A DNA stretch of 57,650 bases from Cytophagaceae bacterium (GTDB lineage: Bacteria; Bacteroidota; Bacteroidia; Cytophagales; Spirosomataceae), in the NCBI GenBank assembly GCA_024642485.1, contig JAHEAY010000006.1, positions 1 to 57,650 on the forward strand, read 5' to 3'. The notes beneath the pieces are model-generated. The model did not search any database. It had not been told where the DNA came from and saw nothing but the letters and a program-made list of their open reading frames with translations. The translations under genes were made by a program, and so were the position numbers. Of the stretch, positions 9,593-18,649 are shown piece by piece (the first letter of the stretch is position 1; every line of letters begins with the position of its first letter).

Positions 9593-11656
9593 CTACAATT
9601 TTTTTAACACAACTGCACAACCGCCGCCACGCTGCAAGCGGAAGGTTAAATTCGAGCTTTTGGAAACCAATTTCTTTTCTACCACATATGCCTCCGGATT
9701 TTTCTCGAAATCCGCATCATCTGCATCCCGGTATAACATCGCTTCATAGGCCGTTCCCGCATCCAAGAAATCTAAAGCCAACGAAACATTCCGCGCATTC
9801 TCGTCCGTAATGGAGCCAATAAACCATGTATCTTTATTTTTAGCTTTGCGGGCAATCGTCACATAATCTCCTGGTTCAGCCGAAAGTACTTTTGTGTCAT
9901 CCCAGTCTACTGCTACATCTTTAATAAACTGAAATGCGTCCAAATGACCCTCGTAATTCTCTGGTAAATCCGCTGCCATTTGCAAAGGACTATAAACTGT
10001 GATATACAGCGCTAATTGCTTTGCCAATGTAGAGCGAACCTTCTGCGTACGTGTTGAATCAAACTGATTTAAAGACATGTGAAATAAACCAGGCGTATAG
10101 TCCATTGGGCCGCCCATCAAACGCGTGAATGGAAGAATCGTCGTATGTTCCGGAATGATTCCCAGCGTAGGTGCATTATTAAATTCAGACCCGCGCGCTG
10201 CCTCGGCTGCCATCCAGTTCGGATAGGTACGGTGCAAGCCTGTTGGGTGCACCGACTCGTGGGAATCAACCATCAAGTGATATTTAGCCGCTTTTTCCGC
10301 CACACGATTGTAATGATTTACCATCCATTGGCTGTCGTGATGTTCCCCACGCGGAATGATTTTCCCTACATAGCCAGTTTTCACCGTATTAATTCCTTTG
10401 GACACCATGTATTGATAAGCCTCATCCATCCGGCGTTCATAATTCGTCACCGACCCTGAAGTCTCATGGTGCATGATCAAACGCAAACCTTTGGCCTGCG
10501 CATATTGCGTCAAGGAATCAATCGCATAATCCGGATACGGGCTCACAAAATCGAATACTTCCTCTTTCCAATTTCCAAACCAGTCTTCCCAACCTTGATT
10601 CCAGCCTTCCACCAAAACGCCATCAAATCCATGTTGGGCCGCAAAATCAATATAACGCTTCACATTCGCCGTATTTGCCCCATGTTTTCCACCTGCCAAA
10701 GGCCAATTCGCCTTCCCAATATGCATCTCCCACCACATTCCCATGAATTTCTGAGGCTTAATCCACGTGGAATCCCCAAATTTGGCAGGCTCATTTAAAT
10801 TCAAAATCAATTTGGATTCCAAAATCTTCTCCGCCTTCTCACTCATGACCATCGTCCGCCAAGGTGTCGAAAACGGCGTTTGTAAATAAGCCTTATTTCC
10901 CACAGCATCCGGGACTAATACGGATTGAAAGGTCTGTGTTGTTTGATCCAAACGCAAATGCATTGCCGGATAATTGACCAAGGCCGCTTCGTGAATGTTT
11001 AGATAAAATCCATTTGCCGACTTCATCATCAAGGGTGTTTGTACAACATTCTTGCCCATCAAAGCCGTTACCGCAATATCCTTTTCCTTTGCTGCTGCAG
11101 TCGTTGCATCTATCTCACTCAACTTCGTCTTGTTGTAGGTATATTCGTTTGTGTCATAATCTCCCGGAATCCAGAAGGCAGTATGATCACCGGACATGTT
11201 GAATTGCGTCAACTCTTGATCAACAATGAAATGTTGGAAATTCGCCTGTACTGGAAAATGATAGCGCAATCCCACGCCATCATCGAAAATGCGAAAGATC
11301 AAATCGATTAAAATTCCATTGCTTGTTGTATGTAAAACTAATTCATTGTATTGGTTGGATATTTCCTTCACTTCACCCCAAATAGGCTTCCACGTCGATG
11401 AAACGGAGGAAGAATCGATGCTGAGCACGGTAAACTTCTTCAGCTCTACTGCCGGCTTTTTCAGAATAAATCCTACGATTGAGTTCGAAATAACCTCTTT
11501 CCCTTTCAGCTGAACTTGATAAGTCAAGGAACCGTCGACCGTTTTTGCAGTACTTAATTGAATGCCTTTATTGGGGGAATTTAGCACCGCAACTTGTTGG
11601 GCTAAACTTGGGAATACGACGAATGCCGAAAGCAGGCAAAACAAAAACTTCATCAT
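9593..11656 (-). CDS. Glycoside hydrolase family 97 (alpha-glucosidase/alpha-galactosidase type)
   Basis: GVGLRYHFP, WRTMVMSEKAEKILESKLILNLNEP, KFMGMWWEMHIGKANW, VLVEGWNQGWEDW, HHETSGSV, MVDSHESVHPTGLHRTYPN. Confidence 0.92.
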   Translation of the reverse strand: MMKFLFCLLSAFVVFPSLAQQVAVLNSPNKGIQLSTAKTVDGSLTYQVQLKGKEVISNSIVGFILKKPAVELKKFTVLSIDSSSVSSTWKPIWGEVKEISNQYNELVLHTTSNGILIDLIFRIFDDGVGLRYHFPVQANFQHFIVDQELTQFNMSGDHTAFWIPGDYDTNEYTYNKTKLSEIDATTAAAKEKDIAVTALMGKNVVQTPLMMKSANGFYLNIHEAALVNYPAMHLRLDQTTQTFQSVLVPDAVGNKAYLQTPFSTPWRTMVMSEKAEKILESKLILNLNEPAKFGDSTWIKPQKFMGMWWEMHIGKANWPLAGGKHGANTANVKRYIDFAAQHGFDGVLVEGWNQGWEDWFGNWKEEVFDFVSPYPDYAIDSLTQYAQAKGLRLIMHHETSGSVTNYERRMDEAYQYMVSKGINTVKTGYVGKIIPRGEHHDSQWMVNHYNRVAEKAAKYHLMVDSHESVHPTGLHRTYPNWMAAEAARGSEFNNAPTLGIIPEHTTILPFTRLMGGPMDYTPGLFHMSLNQFDSTRTQKVRSTLAKQLALYITVYSPLQMAADLPENYEGHLDAFQFIKDVAVDWDDTKVLSAEPGDYVTIARKAKNKDTWFIGSITDENARNVSLALDFLDAGTAYEAMLYRDADDADFEKNPEAYVVEKKLVSKSSNLTFRLQRGGGCAVVLKKL

Positions 11657-11779
11657 CTTGTTATCTTTAGGGTGAACAAAAATAGCCAAATCTTTCTTTC
11701 TGCCCAATTTTGATTTTGTTTAGGCAGTTTATCAGAATACATATAAATGAGCGGCTTTAGGCTATGTTTTCGCAGATAA

Positions 11780-11858
11780 TGATACAATATCAAGAAACTT
11801 TTATAAAAAGCTACTAACTTAGACGCTGCCGGGGTCGCAGACCCCGGCAGCGTCAACC
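11780..11858 (+). repeat. Intact palindromic repeat element with 5' box
   Basis: GATACAATATCAAGAAACTTTTATA...TTAGACGCTGCCGGGGTC-GCA-GACCCCGGCAGCGTCAACCCC; 15-bp perfect arms at 11822-11836 and 11840-11854. Confidence 0.75.
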
Positions 11859-11870
11859 CCTACCAGACCT

Positions 11871-12692
11871 ATGCTTGAAAATTTAACTCATTATTTTAAC
11901 ACAATTCCTAGCGCGCATCGCGCCTTCATTTTAGCCGGAGGAATTGCTTTTTTTTGGTTGGTAGAAGGGGGAATTCCTCTATTTCGTTTTGGCTATAATA
12001 AATGGAAACATGCAGGGCTCAACTTGTTTTTCACGCTCACAACGATCATCATCAACTTTGCATTTGCCACGCTGATTGTACGAGCAAGTGATTGGTCTAT
12101 TCAGCATGAATGGGGTTTGTTGCCTTGGCTTGGTCTTAGCGGTTGGGCTCAACTGATAGTTGGTTTATTGCTCCTAGATTTAGTTGGGGCCTATTTCATT
12201 CATTGGATTGAACATAAAATCAAGGTTTTGTGGAAGTTTCATATGGTGCACCATGCAGATACCATGGTGGACACGACAACGGCTAATCGCCATCATCCCG
12301 GCGAAAGTGTTTTCCGTGCAATTTTTACATTATTAGGGGTGTTGATTTGTGGAGCTCCTATGTGGCTGGTCATGTTATACCAAAGCATCAGTGCGCTCCT
12401 ATCGCAATTCAACCATGCGAATATTCGTCTGCCCAAAAGCTTAGATCGAGTGATATCTTACGTCATCGTTTCGCCTGATATGCACAAGATTCATCACCAT
12501 GTTACGCGGCCGCAAACGGACTCCAACTTTGGAAATATTTTCGCGATTTGGGATCGTATTTTTGGGACTTTCAACGTTACTCCCATTGAGCAAATTCAGT
12601 ATGGGTTGGATGTTTTACCTGATGAAACGACGGCAGATATGCGCTTTCAACTGGGTATTCCTTTCAATTCTCAGATCAAAACGGACGAATAA
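11871..12692 (+). CDS. Sterol desaturase / fatty acid hydroxylase family protein
   Basis: Histidine boxes HWIEHKIKVLWKFHMVHHAD, NRHHPGES, HKIHHHVTRPQTDSNFGNIFAIWDRIFGTF; several TM segments. Confidence 0.93.
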   Translation: MLENLTHYFNTIPSAHRAFILAGGIAFFWLVEGGIPLFRFGYNKWKHAGLNLFFTLTTIIINFAFATLIVRASDWSIQHEWGLLPWLGLSGWAQLIVGLLLLDLVGAYFIHWIEHKIKVLWKFHMVHHADTMVDTTTANRHHPGESVFRAIFTLLGVLICGAPMWLVMLYQSISALLSQFNHANIRLPKSLDRVISYVIVSPDMHKIHHHVTRPQTDSNFGNIFAIWDRIFGTFNVTPIEQIQYGLDVLPDETTADMRFQLGIPFNSQIKTDE

Positions 12693-12766
12693 TACAATTC
12701 CGTAAAATCCTCAATCTTTGAAAATGGGCATGCTCATAGGGTAAAATAGATCTAATCAGGATGGTC

Positions 12767-12797
12767 ACATGTCCGGATTTTCGAAAACAGGACATGT
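12767..12797. promoter_or_regulatory. Candidate operator: nested dyad upstream of the large surface protein
   Basis: ACATGTCC-GGA-TTTTCGAAAA-CA-GGACATGT; perfect 8-bp outer arms with inner 10-bp palindrome. Confidence 0.45.
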
Positions 12798-12976
12798 AAA
12801 TTTTCCCCGTTTATGCCTTAATTTCGCTCCCATGGCCTTTTTTTGATTTTGGTACATGTGTTTGATGGCTAAGCGAAGTCTTTTGGCTTGTTTTACTTTC
12901 CTTGATTGACGTACTTTTACGCAACGTAAAACATGACGTAAGCTTTATAGCTCCGTTTTCTAAATTATAATAAAAA

Positions 12977-15900
12977 ATGATTGATCAGTCTACTCAGACC
13001 TTTTCTGAGCAGCGATTGATGCCTTTTGCTCAGATAAAAGGTATTTTCAAATTGCTGTTTTTGAAGCTTAAAACTAAACCTGTTTTCGCCCTTCGGCTGG
13101 GATTTATTTCCGCTCTCTTGATGTTTTCGATGGTTGCTAATGCTGCTACGATTTACTTCAATACTGTTTATAAAGCTACAGGTACTTCATACACGGTGAA
13201 TACTCAATCGTTAGCCGGAACGCAACTCGTTAGTGGTTCAGGTTTCCGATTCACTTCGATTAACCCCAATGACGTAACTTTTGCCAACGGAAACAACGAA
13301 GCTGGTACATTAAGTTATATTAACAGTTCGGGTGTTGCCGTTTCCGTTGTTGGTACGATTTCCCGACAAAGTAAATCAGGTAATACAACACTTGCTGTCA
13401 ATTTAATTACTTCATCTGGCGAAGCTTATGTGCTTGTTGTTCCTACTAAGGAAAGTAACTTTTCGAATGGTGGTACTGTAGGAACTTCATCTGATCCCAT
13501 TGACCCTGTCTTGAACGCGTTATTGTCTAGCCAAGGAACGCAGCCAATCTTATCTGTTAGTTCACCAACAGTAACTGAAGGAACAGATTTATATGCTGAG
13601 TTTGTCGTGTCTTTATCGACTGCGGCGAATGCAGGTACTACGTTCACGGCATCTGTTAGTGCAGGTACAGCTTCGTTGACATCGGATTTTACCAATGCTT
13701 TAGAATATTACAATGGAGCGACTTGGGCTTCGCTCTCAGGAGCATATACCATTCCTCAAGGAGCAACGCAAGTTCGAATTCGAGTACCCATTGTAGACGA
13801 TTTTGTTTATGAGCCTACAGAAAATTTTACGCTGAGTACTGGCGTAATTACGGGTTCAAATGTTTTGAATAATGGTGGAGCTTTTGGAAAAGGAACAATT
13901 AATGACAATGATGCTCCTATCGTTCCTACGGTTTTAACAGCAGGAACGCTTAATCCATTTACGATTTGTGCGGGTACGGCTTCGACCGACCAAACTTTCA
14001 CGGTTTCAGGTACTTTGTTAACGGCAAATTTAGTCGTTACAGCCCCTACGGGATATGAGGTTTCCTTGGATGGAACAAACTTTTCAAGTTCAGTTTCCCT
14101 TACACCTACTACTGGGACGGTTGCTTCAACAACTATTTATGTTCTTTTAGTAAGTTCTGCGACAAATGGAGCTTCAGGTAATATTACTGTTACTTCTACA
14201 GGCGCAACACCACAAAACGTTGCTACGGGAGCTGCCGTTGTGAACGCATTACCTACCGTAACAGGTAGTACAGGTGGATCGCGTACAGGTGCTGGAACAG
14301 TTACTTTGAACGGAACCGCATCGGCGGGCGCTACATTAGATTGGTATGATGCCTCAACTGGAGGAAATTTATTAGGTTCAGGTACTTCTTACACAACGGC
14401 AAGTATTTCAACCACAACAACTTATTACATTGAAGCACGTAATACGACGACAGGTTGTATTTCGACAGCAAGGACGTCAGTCATTGCGACAATTAATGCG
14501 CCATCTCCTTCAGTTGCAAGTTCAGGGACATTGACTCAATTTACAACTTGCGCGGGAGCAGCATCAAGCGCTCAAACATTTACAGTTTCAGGTTCTGCTT
14601 TGACTGCAAATTTAGTTGTTACTGCCCCTACAGGTTATGAAGTTTCTTTGAATGGTACGAGTTATTTAGGTTCTGTTTCTATTACTCCTACTTCAGGAAC
14701 GGTCGCTTCGACTACTATTTATGTTCGTTTAACAAGTTCTGCAACAAACGGGGCTTCAGGTAATGTAACTGTTACCTCAACAAGTGCAACAACTCAAAAC
14801 GTTGCTACTGGTACAGCTGTTGTGAATGCTTTACCTACTGTAACAAGTACTACTCCAAATTCACGCACAGGTACTGGAACAGTTACTTTATCTGGAACAG
14901 CATCATCAGGCGCAACGCTAGATTGGTTTGCTGCAGCCGCTGGTGGATCTGCTTTAGGTTCGGGTACTTCATTTACAACTCCAAGTATTTCTAGCACTAC
15001 TACATATTATGTAGAAGCTCGTAATTCGACAACAGGATGTATTTCCTCAACAAGAACTGCTGTCGTTGCGACTGTTTCAAATGCTCCTGCAGACTCAGAC
15101 GGTGACGGTGTATCGGACGCCCAAGAATTATTAGACGGTACGGATCCAAACAATGGATGTAGTTATAATGCAAGCAGCCAAGTGCTAGCAAATACCTCAA
15201 CAGCTTGGAGAAATGCCGACTGTGACGGTGACGGTAATCCAAACGGTACGGATTCAGCGCCATTGAATTATTGCCAAGATGGATCTGGCCTTGCCCCACA
15301 AGTGGGTACGCCAGCGTATGACTTTTTCCGTGATGCGGATTGTGATGGTGATGGAATCTCAAACGGTTTAGAGTGTCATAATGGTGGTTCAAATTGTGAA
15401 GACTTTGATCGTGACGGAACTCCTGATTATTTAGATCAAGATTCTGATAATGACGGAATTTTAGATATTTCAGAAAAGCGTGTTGATTCAGATGGTGACG
15501 GACATTTTGATTATATCGATATTGATTCTGATAACGATGGTATCTTAGATAGCCGCGAAACGGCTGCTGATTTCGATAAAGATGGAACACCTAATTTCCT
15601 TGACTTGGATTCAGATGGAGACGGTATTCTAGATAGCTTCGAAGGCTTGATTAAATTCCGTAATCAAGTTGACAACAACAATGATGGTCGTGTAGATTGC
15701 ACGATTGATGCCAATGGAAATGGTTTATTAGATTGTGTTGAAACCGCGATGGGTGGAGCATCTGATGAAGTTCCTGACACAGATGGTGATGGCGCTGCCG
15801 ATTTCTTGGATTTAGATTCAGATGCCGACGGAATATTAGATCGTATCGAACTTCGTGGCGATATGGATGGTGATAACCTACCAAACTACCGTGATTTAGA

Positions 15901-17566
15901 TTCTGATGGCGATAAATTGGGCGATAGAATTGAAGGCACATCCGACAAAGACGGAGACGGTGCACCTAATTTCTTAGATTTAGATAGTGACGGTGATGGA
16001 ATTTTGGATCGAATCGAAGGACCTACAACATGCGTAACTTGTACGGATCGCGTTGATAACAATGATGATGGTTGGGACGATCGTGCCGAGTTCTCTACAA
16101 ACGGCTGGTCCGTTGATACAGATAAAGATGGTTCGCCTGATTTCTTAGATATCGATTCTGACAATGATGGCATTCCTGATGCGGTAGAAGCAGGCTCAGA
16201 TCCATTGAACCCAGTGGATACCGACAAAGACGGTACACCAGACTTTAGAGATTTAGATTCAGACAACGACGGTATTCCAGATGCCATCGAAGCGGGAAAA
16301 GATCCTTCAATTCCTGTAGATACAGATAAAGATGGAACGCCAGACTTTAGAGATTTAGATTCTGACAACGACGGCATCACTGATGCAATCGAAGCGGGAG
16401 TGGATCCAACGAAACCTTTGGATACTGATGGCGATGGCATTTACGACTTCCGTGAAACCGACAGTGATAATGACGGCATCTTAGATAAAACTGAAGCAGG
16501 TGCAGATCCAAGCAAGCCGATAGACACCGACAAAGATGGTTTACCAGATTACCGTGATATCGATTCAGATAACGATGGTATCATCGATAACATCGAGAAA
16601 GGACCAAACGGCACGCCGATAGACACGGATGGTGACGGATTACCTGACTACCGCGATTTAGATTCAGACAATGATGGCATCTCGGATAATATCGAGAAAG
16701 GTCCAACAGGCACACCGATAGATACGGATGGCGATGGCTTACCGGATTACCGTGATTTAGATTCTGATAACGATGGTATCTCGGATAACACGGAGAAAGG
16801 ACCTACATCTACCCCAGTAGACACGGATGGCGATGGCTTACCGGATTACCGCGATTTGGATTCAGATAACGATGGTATCTCAGATAATATCGAGAAGGGC
16901 CCAACAGCTAATCCAATCGACACGGATGGTGATGGTTTACCAGATTACAGAGATTTGGATTCAGATAGCGATACGTTATCAGATAACATTGAAAAAGGCC
17001 CAACGTCAACGCCAGTTGATACGGACAAAGATGGCAATGCTGACTTTAGAGATTTGGATTCTGACAATGATGGAATCACGGATAAAGTAGAGGCAGGTCC
17101 AGATCCTAAGAATCCATTGGATACTGATAAGGATTTGACTTATGACTTTAGAGATACAGATTCGGATAACGATGGTATTTTGGATAAAGATGAGGATAAC
17201 TTGAATATTAGTGGCTTAGCGGATTGCGACCATGACGGAATTCCAAACCGTTTGGATGCAGACAAATGTCCAAGCTTCATGCCACAAGGTATTTCACCAA
17301 ACGGTGATGGTAAGAACGACACGTTCATCATCCCAGGTATCTTGTCTTCGCAACCGAATACAGTAACGATCTTCAACCGTTGGGGTAATATTGTATATGA
17401 GAAAGACAATTACCAAAACGATTGGCGTGGTCAAACGGATCGTGCTTTTGATTTGCTAGTAAGCGATGGCTTGCTACCTGACGGAACCTACTATTATGTA
17501 GTGGATTACAAAGGCAACAAATCAAACGTGAAGTCATTTATCTACGTAAACCGATTAGAAAAGTAA
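12977..17566 (+). CDS. Giant T9SS type B sorted surface protein: Calx-beta-like domain, duplicated ~192-aa modules, thrombospondin type 3 repeats, gliding-motility-associated C-terminal domain
   Basis: 1529 aa; extended signal peptide ending ANA; DxDxDGxxD repeats; C-terminus FMPQGISPNGDGKNDTFIIPGI...VTIFNRWGNIVYEKDNYQNDWRG...LPDGTYYYVVDY. Confidence 0.93.
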   Translation: MIDQSTQTFSEQRLMPFAQIKGIFKLLFLKLKTKPVFALRLGFISALLMFSMVANAATIYFNTVYKATGTSYTVNTQSLAGTQLVSGSGFRFTSINPNDVTFANGNNEAGTLSYINSSGVAVSVVGTISRQSKSGNTTLAVNLITSSGEAYVLVVPTKESNFSNGGTVGTSSDPIDPVLNALLSSQGTQPILSVSSPTVTEGTDLYAEFVVSLSTAANAGTTFTASVSAGTASLTSDFTNALEYYNGATWASLSGAYTIPQGATQVRIRVPIVDDFVYEPTENFTLSTGVITGSNVLNNGGAFGKGTINDNDAPIVPTVLTAGTLNPFTICAGTASTDQTFTVSGTLLTANLVVTAPTGYEVSLDGTNFSSSVSLTPTTGTVASTTIYVLLVSSATNGASGNITVTSTGATPQNVATGAAVVNALPTVTGSTGGSRTGAGTVTLNGTASAGATLDWYDASTGGNLLGSGTSYTTASISTTTTYYIEARNTTTGCISTARTSVIATINAPSPSVASSGTLTQFTTCAGAASSAQTFTVSGSALTANLVVTAPTGYEVSLNGTSYLGSVSITPTSGTVASTTIYVRLTSSATNGASGNVTVTSTSATTQNVATGTAVVNALPTVTSTTPNSRTGTGTVTLSGTASSGATLDWFAAAAGGSALGSGTSFTTPSISSTTTYYVEARNSTTGCISSTRTAVVATVSNAPADSDGDGVSDAQELLDGTDPNNGCSYNASSQVLANTSTAWRNADCDGDGNPNGTDSAPLNYCQDGSGLAPQVGTPAYDFFRDADCDGDGISNGLECHNGGSNCEDFDRDGTPDYLDQDSDNDGILDISEKRVDSDGDGHFDYIDIDSDNDGILDSRETAADFDKDGTPNFLDLDSDGDGILDSFEGLIKFRNQVDNNNDGRVDCTIDANGNGLLDCVETAMGGASDEVPDTDGDGAADFLDLDSDADGILDRIELRGDMDGDNLPNYRDLDSDGDKLGDRIEGTSDKDGDGAPNFLDLDSDGDGILDRIEGPTTCVTCTDRVDNNDDGWDDRAEFSTNGWSVDTDKDGSPDFLDIDSDNDGIPDAVEAGSDPLNPVDTDKDGTPDFRDLDSDNDGIPDAIEAGKDPSIPVDTDKDGTPDFRDLDSDNDGITDAIEAGVDPTKPLDTDGDGIYDFRETDSDNDGILDKTEAGADPSKPIDTDKDGLPDYRDIDSDNDGIIDNIEKGPNGTPIDTDGDGLPDYRDLDSDNDGISDNIEKGPTGTPIDTDGDGLPDYRDLDSDNDGISDNTEKGPTSTPVDTDGDGLPDYRDLDSDNDGISDNIEKGPTANPIDTDGDGLPDYRDLDSDSDTLSDNIEKGPTSTPVDTDKDGNADFRDLDSDNDGITDKVEAGPDPKNPLDTDKDLTYDFRDTDSDNDGILDKDEDNLNISGLADCDHDGIPNRLDADKCPSFMPQGISPNGDGKNDTFIIPGILSSQPNTVTIFNRWGNIVYEKDNYQNDWRGQTDRAFDLLVSDGLLPDGTYYYVVDYKGNKSNVKSFIYVNRLEK
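13924..15085 (+). repeat. Two tandem copies of a ~576-bp (~192-aa) module within the surface protein
   Basis: FTICAGTASTDQTFTVSGTLLTANLVVTAPTGYEVSLDGT... repeated as FTTCAGAASSAQTFTVSGSALTANLVVTAPTGYEVSLNGT... Confidence 0.85.
16523..17017 (+). repeat. Five consecutive 99-bp (33-aa) repeats D-T-D-x-D-G-L-P-D-Y-R-D-x-D-S-D-x-D
   Basis: Repeat starts counted at 16523, 16622, 16721, 16820, 16919 (next degenerate unit at 17018); exactly 99 bp apart. Confidence 0.9.
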
Positions 17567-17597
17567 TCGTCGGATCACATTAAGAACAAGCAATAGC

Positions 17598-18524
17598 ATG
17601 AAAGCAAATATAGATTTTAATCAGAGAGTAGATCAATTTAAGTGGACCAAGGGTCTTTTGACCCTTGTTTCCCTTGTTCTGTTGACCTTAACTGCTCAAA
17701 CAAGTATGGCACAAGTTGAGTCGATGTATTCATCTTACCGCTTAAATCCACAGATTCTATCTCCTACCCATGTGGGGAGCGATTCTGTGAGTGATATTAC
17801 GGTCATCAACCGCCAGCAATGGGTTGGTGTGGAAGGTGCTCCGGTAACTTACGCGATCTCCGGTGACTTTAAATTCAAGCAACAAAGCGGCATTGGCTTT
17901 AATGCAATGTACGATCAAGCTGGTCCTGTGAAAGTAACAGCGCTTAGTGGGGATTATGCTTACCATGTTCGCTTAAATGACGAATGGCGTTTTTCAGGGG
18001 GTATCCGCGCAGGCTTATCAAACTTGAGTTTGGACTTTGCAGGTTTGTCTTTAGTACACGATGGAGATGCCTTATTTAGCGGAAGCCGCTCGACGGGCTT
18101 GATGTTCAACACGGGCTGGGGTTTGAGAATTAACAAAGGAGACGGCTTTTTTGTCAGCTTATCTCAACCTCGTTTGTTTAAATATGATTTAGGTAGCGGT
18201 TCCTACAAAGATGTTGCTTACTTCTACACGATGGTTGGAACGAAATTAAAGTTGAACGACCAAGTGAGTATTTATCCTTCAGCCTTATTCCGCAGTGCGA
18301 AAGACGTTCCATTGAGTTGGGATGCCAACGTATATGCGCATTTGCATGATCGTTTTGATGTGGGATTCAACTACCGGCACTTAGATAGTTGGGGCGTTCG
18401 TTTAGGCGTTCAAGCTAGCAAGAAAATCTACGTGGGTTATATTTATGAGATGCCTACTTCCGCGATGAGCAAGATGAGCTTGCAGTCGCATGAGATTGCC
18501 TTACGATATTCATTAGTAAAGTAA
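17598..18524 (+). CDS. PorP/SprF family type IX secretion system membrane protein
   Basis: YSSYRLNPQILSPTHVGSDSVSDITVINRQQWVGVEGAPVTYAISGDFKF...SGIGFNAMYDQAGPVKVTALSGDYAYHVRL. Confidence 0.92.
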   Translation: MKANIDFNQRVDQFKWTKGLLTLVSLVLLTLTAQTSMAQVESMYSSYRLNPQILSPTHVGSDSVSDITVINRQQWVGVEGAPVTYAISGDFKFKQQSGIGFNAMYDQAGPVKVTALSGDYAYHVRLNDEWRFSGGIRAGLSNLSLDFAGLSLVHDGDALFSGSRSTGLMFNTGWGLRINKGDGFFVSLSQPRLFKYDLGSGSYKDVAYFYTMVGTKLKLNDQVSIYPSALFRSAKDVPLSWDANVYAHLHDRFDVGFNYRHLDSWGVRLGVQASKKIYVGYIYEMPTSAMSKMSLQSHEIALRYSLVK

Positions 18525-18530
18525 AACGAA

Positions 18531-18558
18531 AGCCCCAGAGAAATTTGGGGTTTTTTTT
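18531..18558 (+). terminator. Rho-independent terminator after porP/sprF-like gene
   Basis: CCCCAgagaaattTGGGG followed by TTTTTTTT. Confidence 0.85.
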
Positions 18559-18581
18559 AGGCCCTTGTTCAGATTGCAAAT

Positions 18582-18601
18582 AGACGCGAAGTATCGCGTC
18601 T
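18582..18601. repeat. 20-bp palindrome
   Basis: AGACGCGA-AGTA-TCGCGTCT, perfect 8-bp arms. Confidence 0.7.
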
Positions 18602-18614
18602 CTACAGTTAATAT

Positions 18615-18649
18615 CCAGCGTCCAACGTCTAAAGTCCAATGTCCAATAG
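18615..18649. repeat. Degenerate heptanucleotide tandem repeat overlapping the 3' end of the lactonase gene
   Basis: CCAGCGT CCAACGT CTAAAGT CCAATGT CCAATAG. Confidence 0.6.

Noticed and set aside
1-11707. Polysaccharide utilisation locus (GH3, six-hairpin GH, GH97)
   Set aside because: No SusC/SusD pair in the window and the GH genes are separated by unrelated genes, so a PUL cannot be claimed.
11653-11856. 67-aa minus-strand ORF beginning MTLPGSATPAASK
   Set aside because: Start lies within the palindromic repeat and the ORF overlaps the GH97 5' region in another frame; kept only as evidence for the repeat.
15000-16440. Long minus-strand ORFs (196, 104 and 184 aa) opposite the TSP3 array
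   Set aside because: Low-complexity products (His/Asn/Arg-rich or Ser/Pro-rich) mirroring the periodic Asp codons on the other strand; artefacts of repeat composition.
16523-17186. Periodic repeats as a possible CRISPR array
   Set aside because: Units are contiguous, 99 bp, in frame and encode Ca-binding repeats; no spacers.
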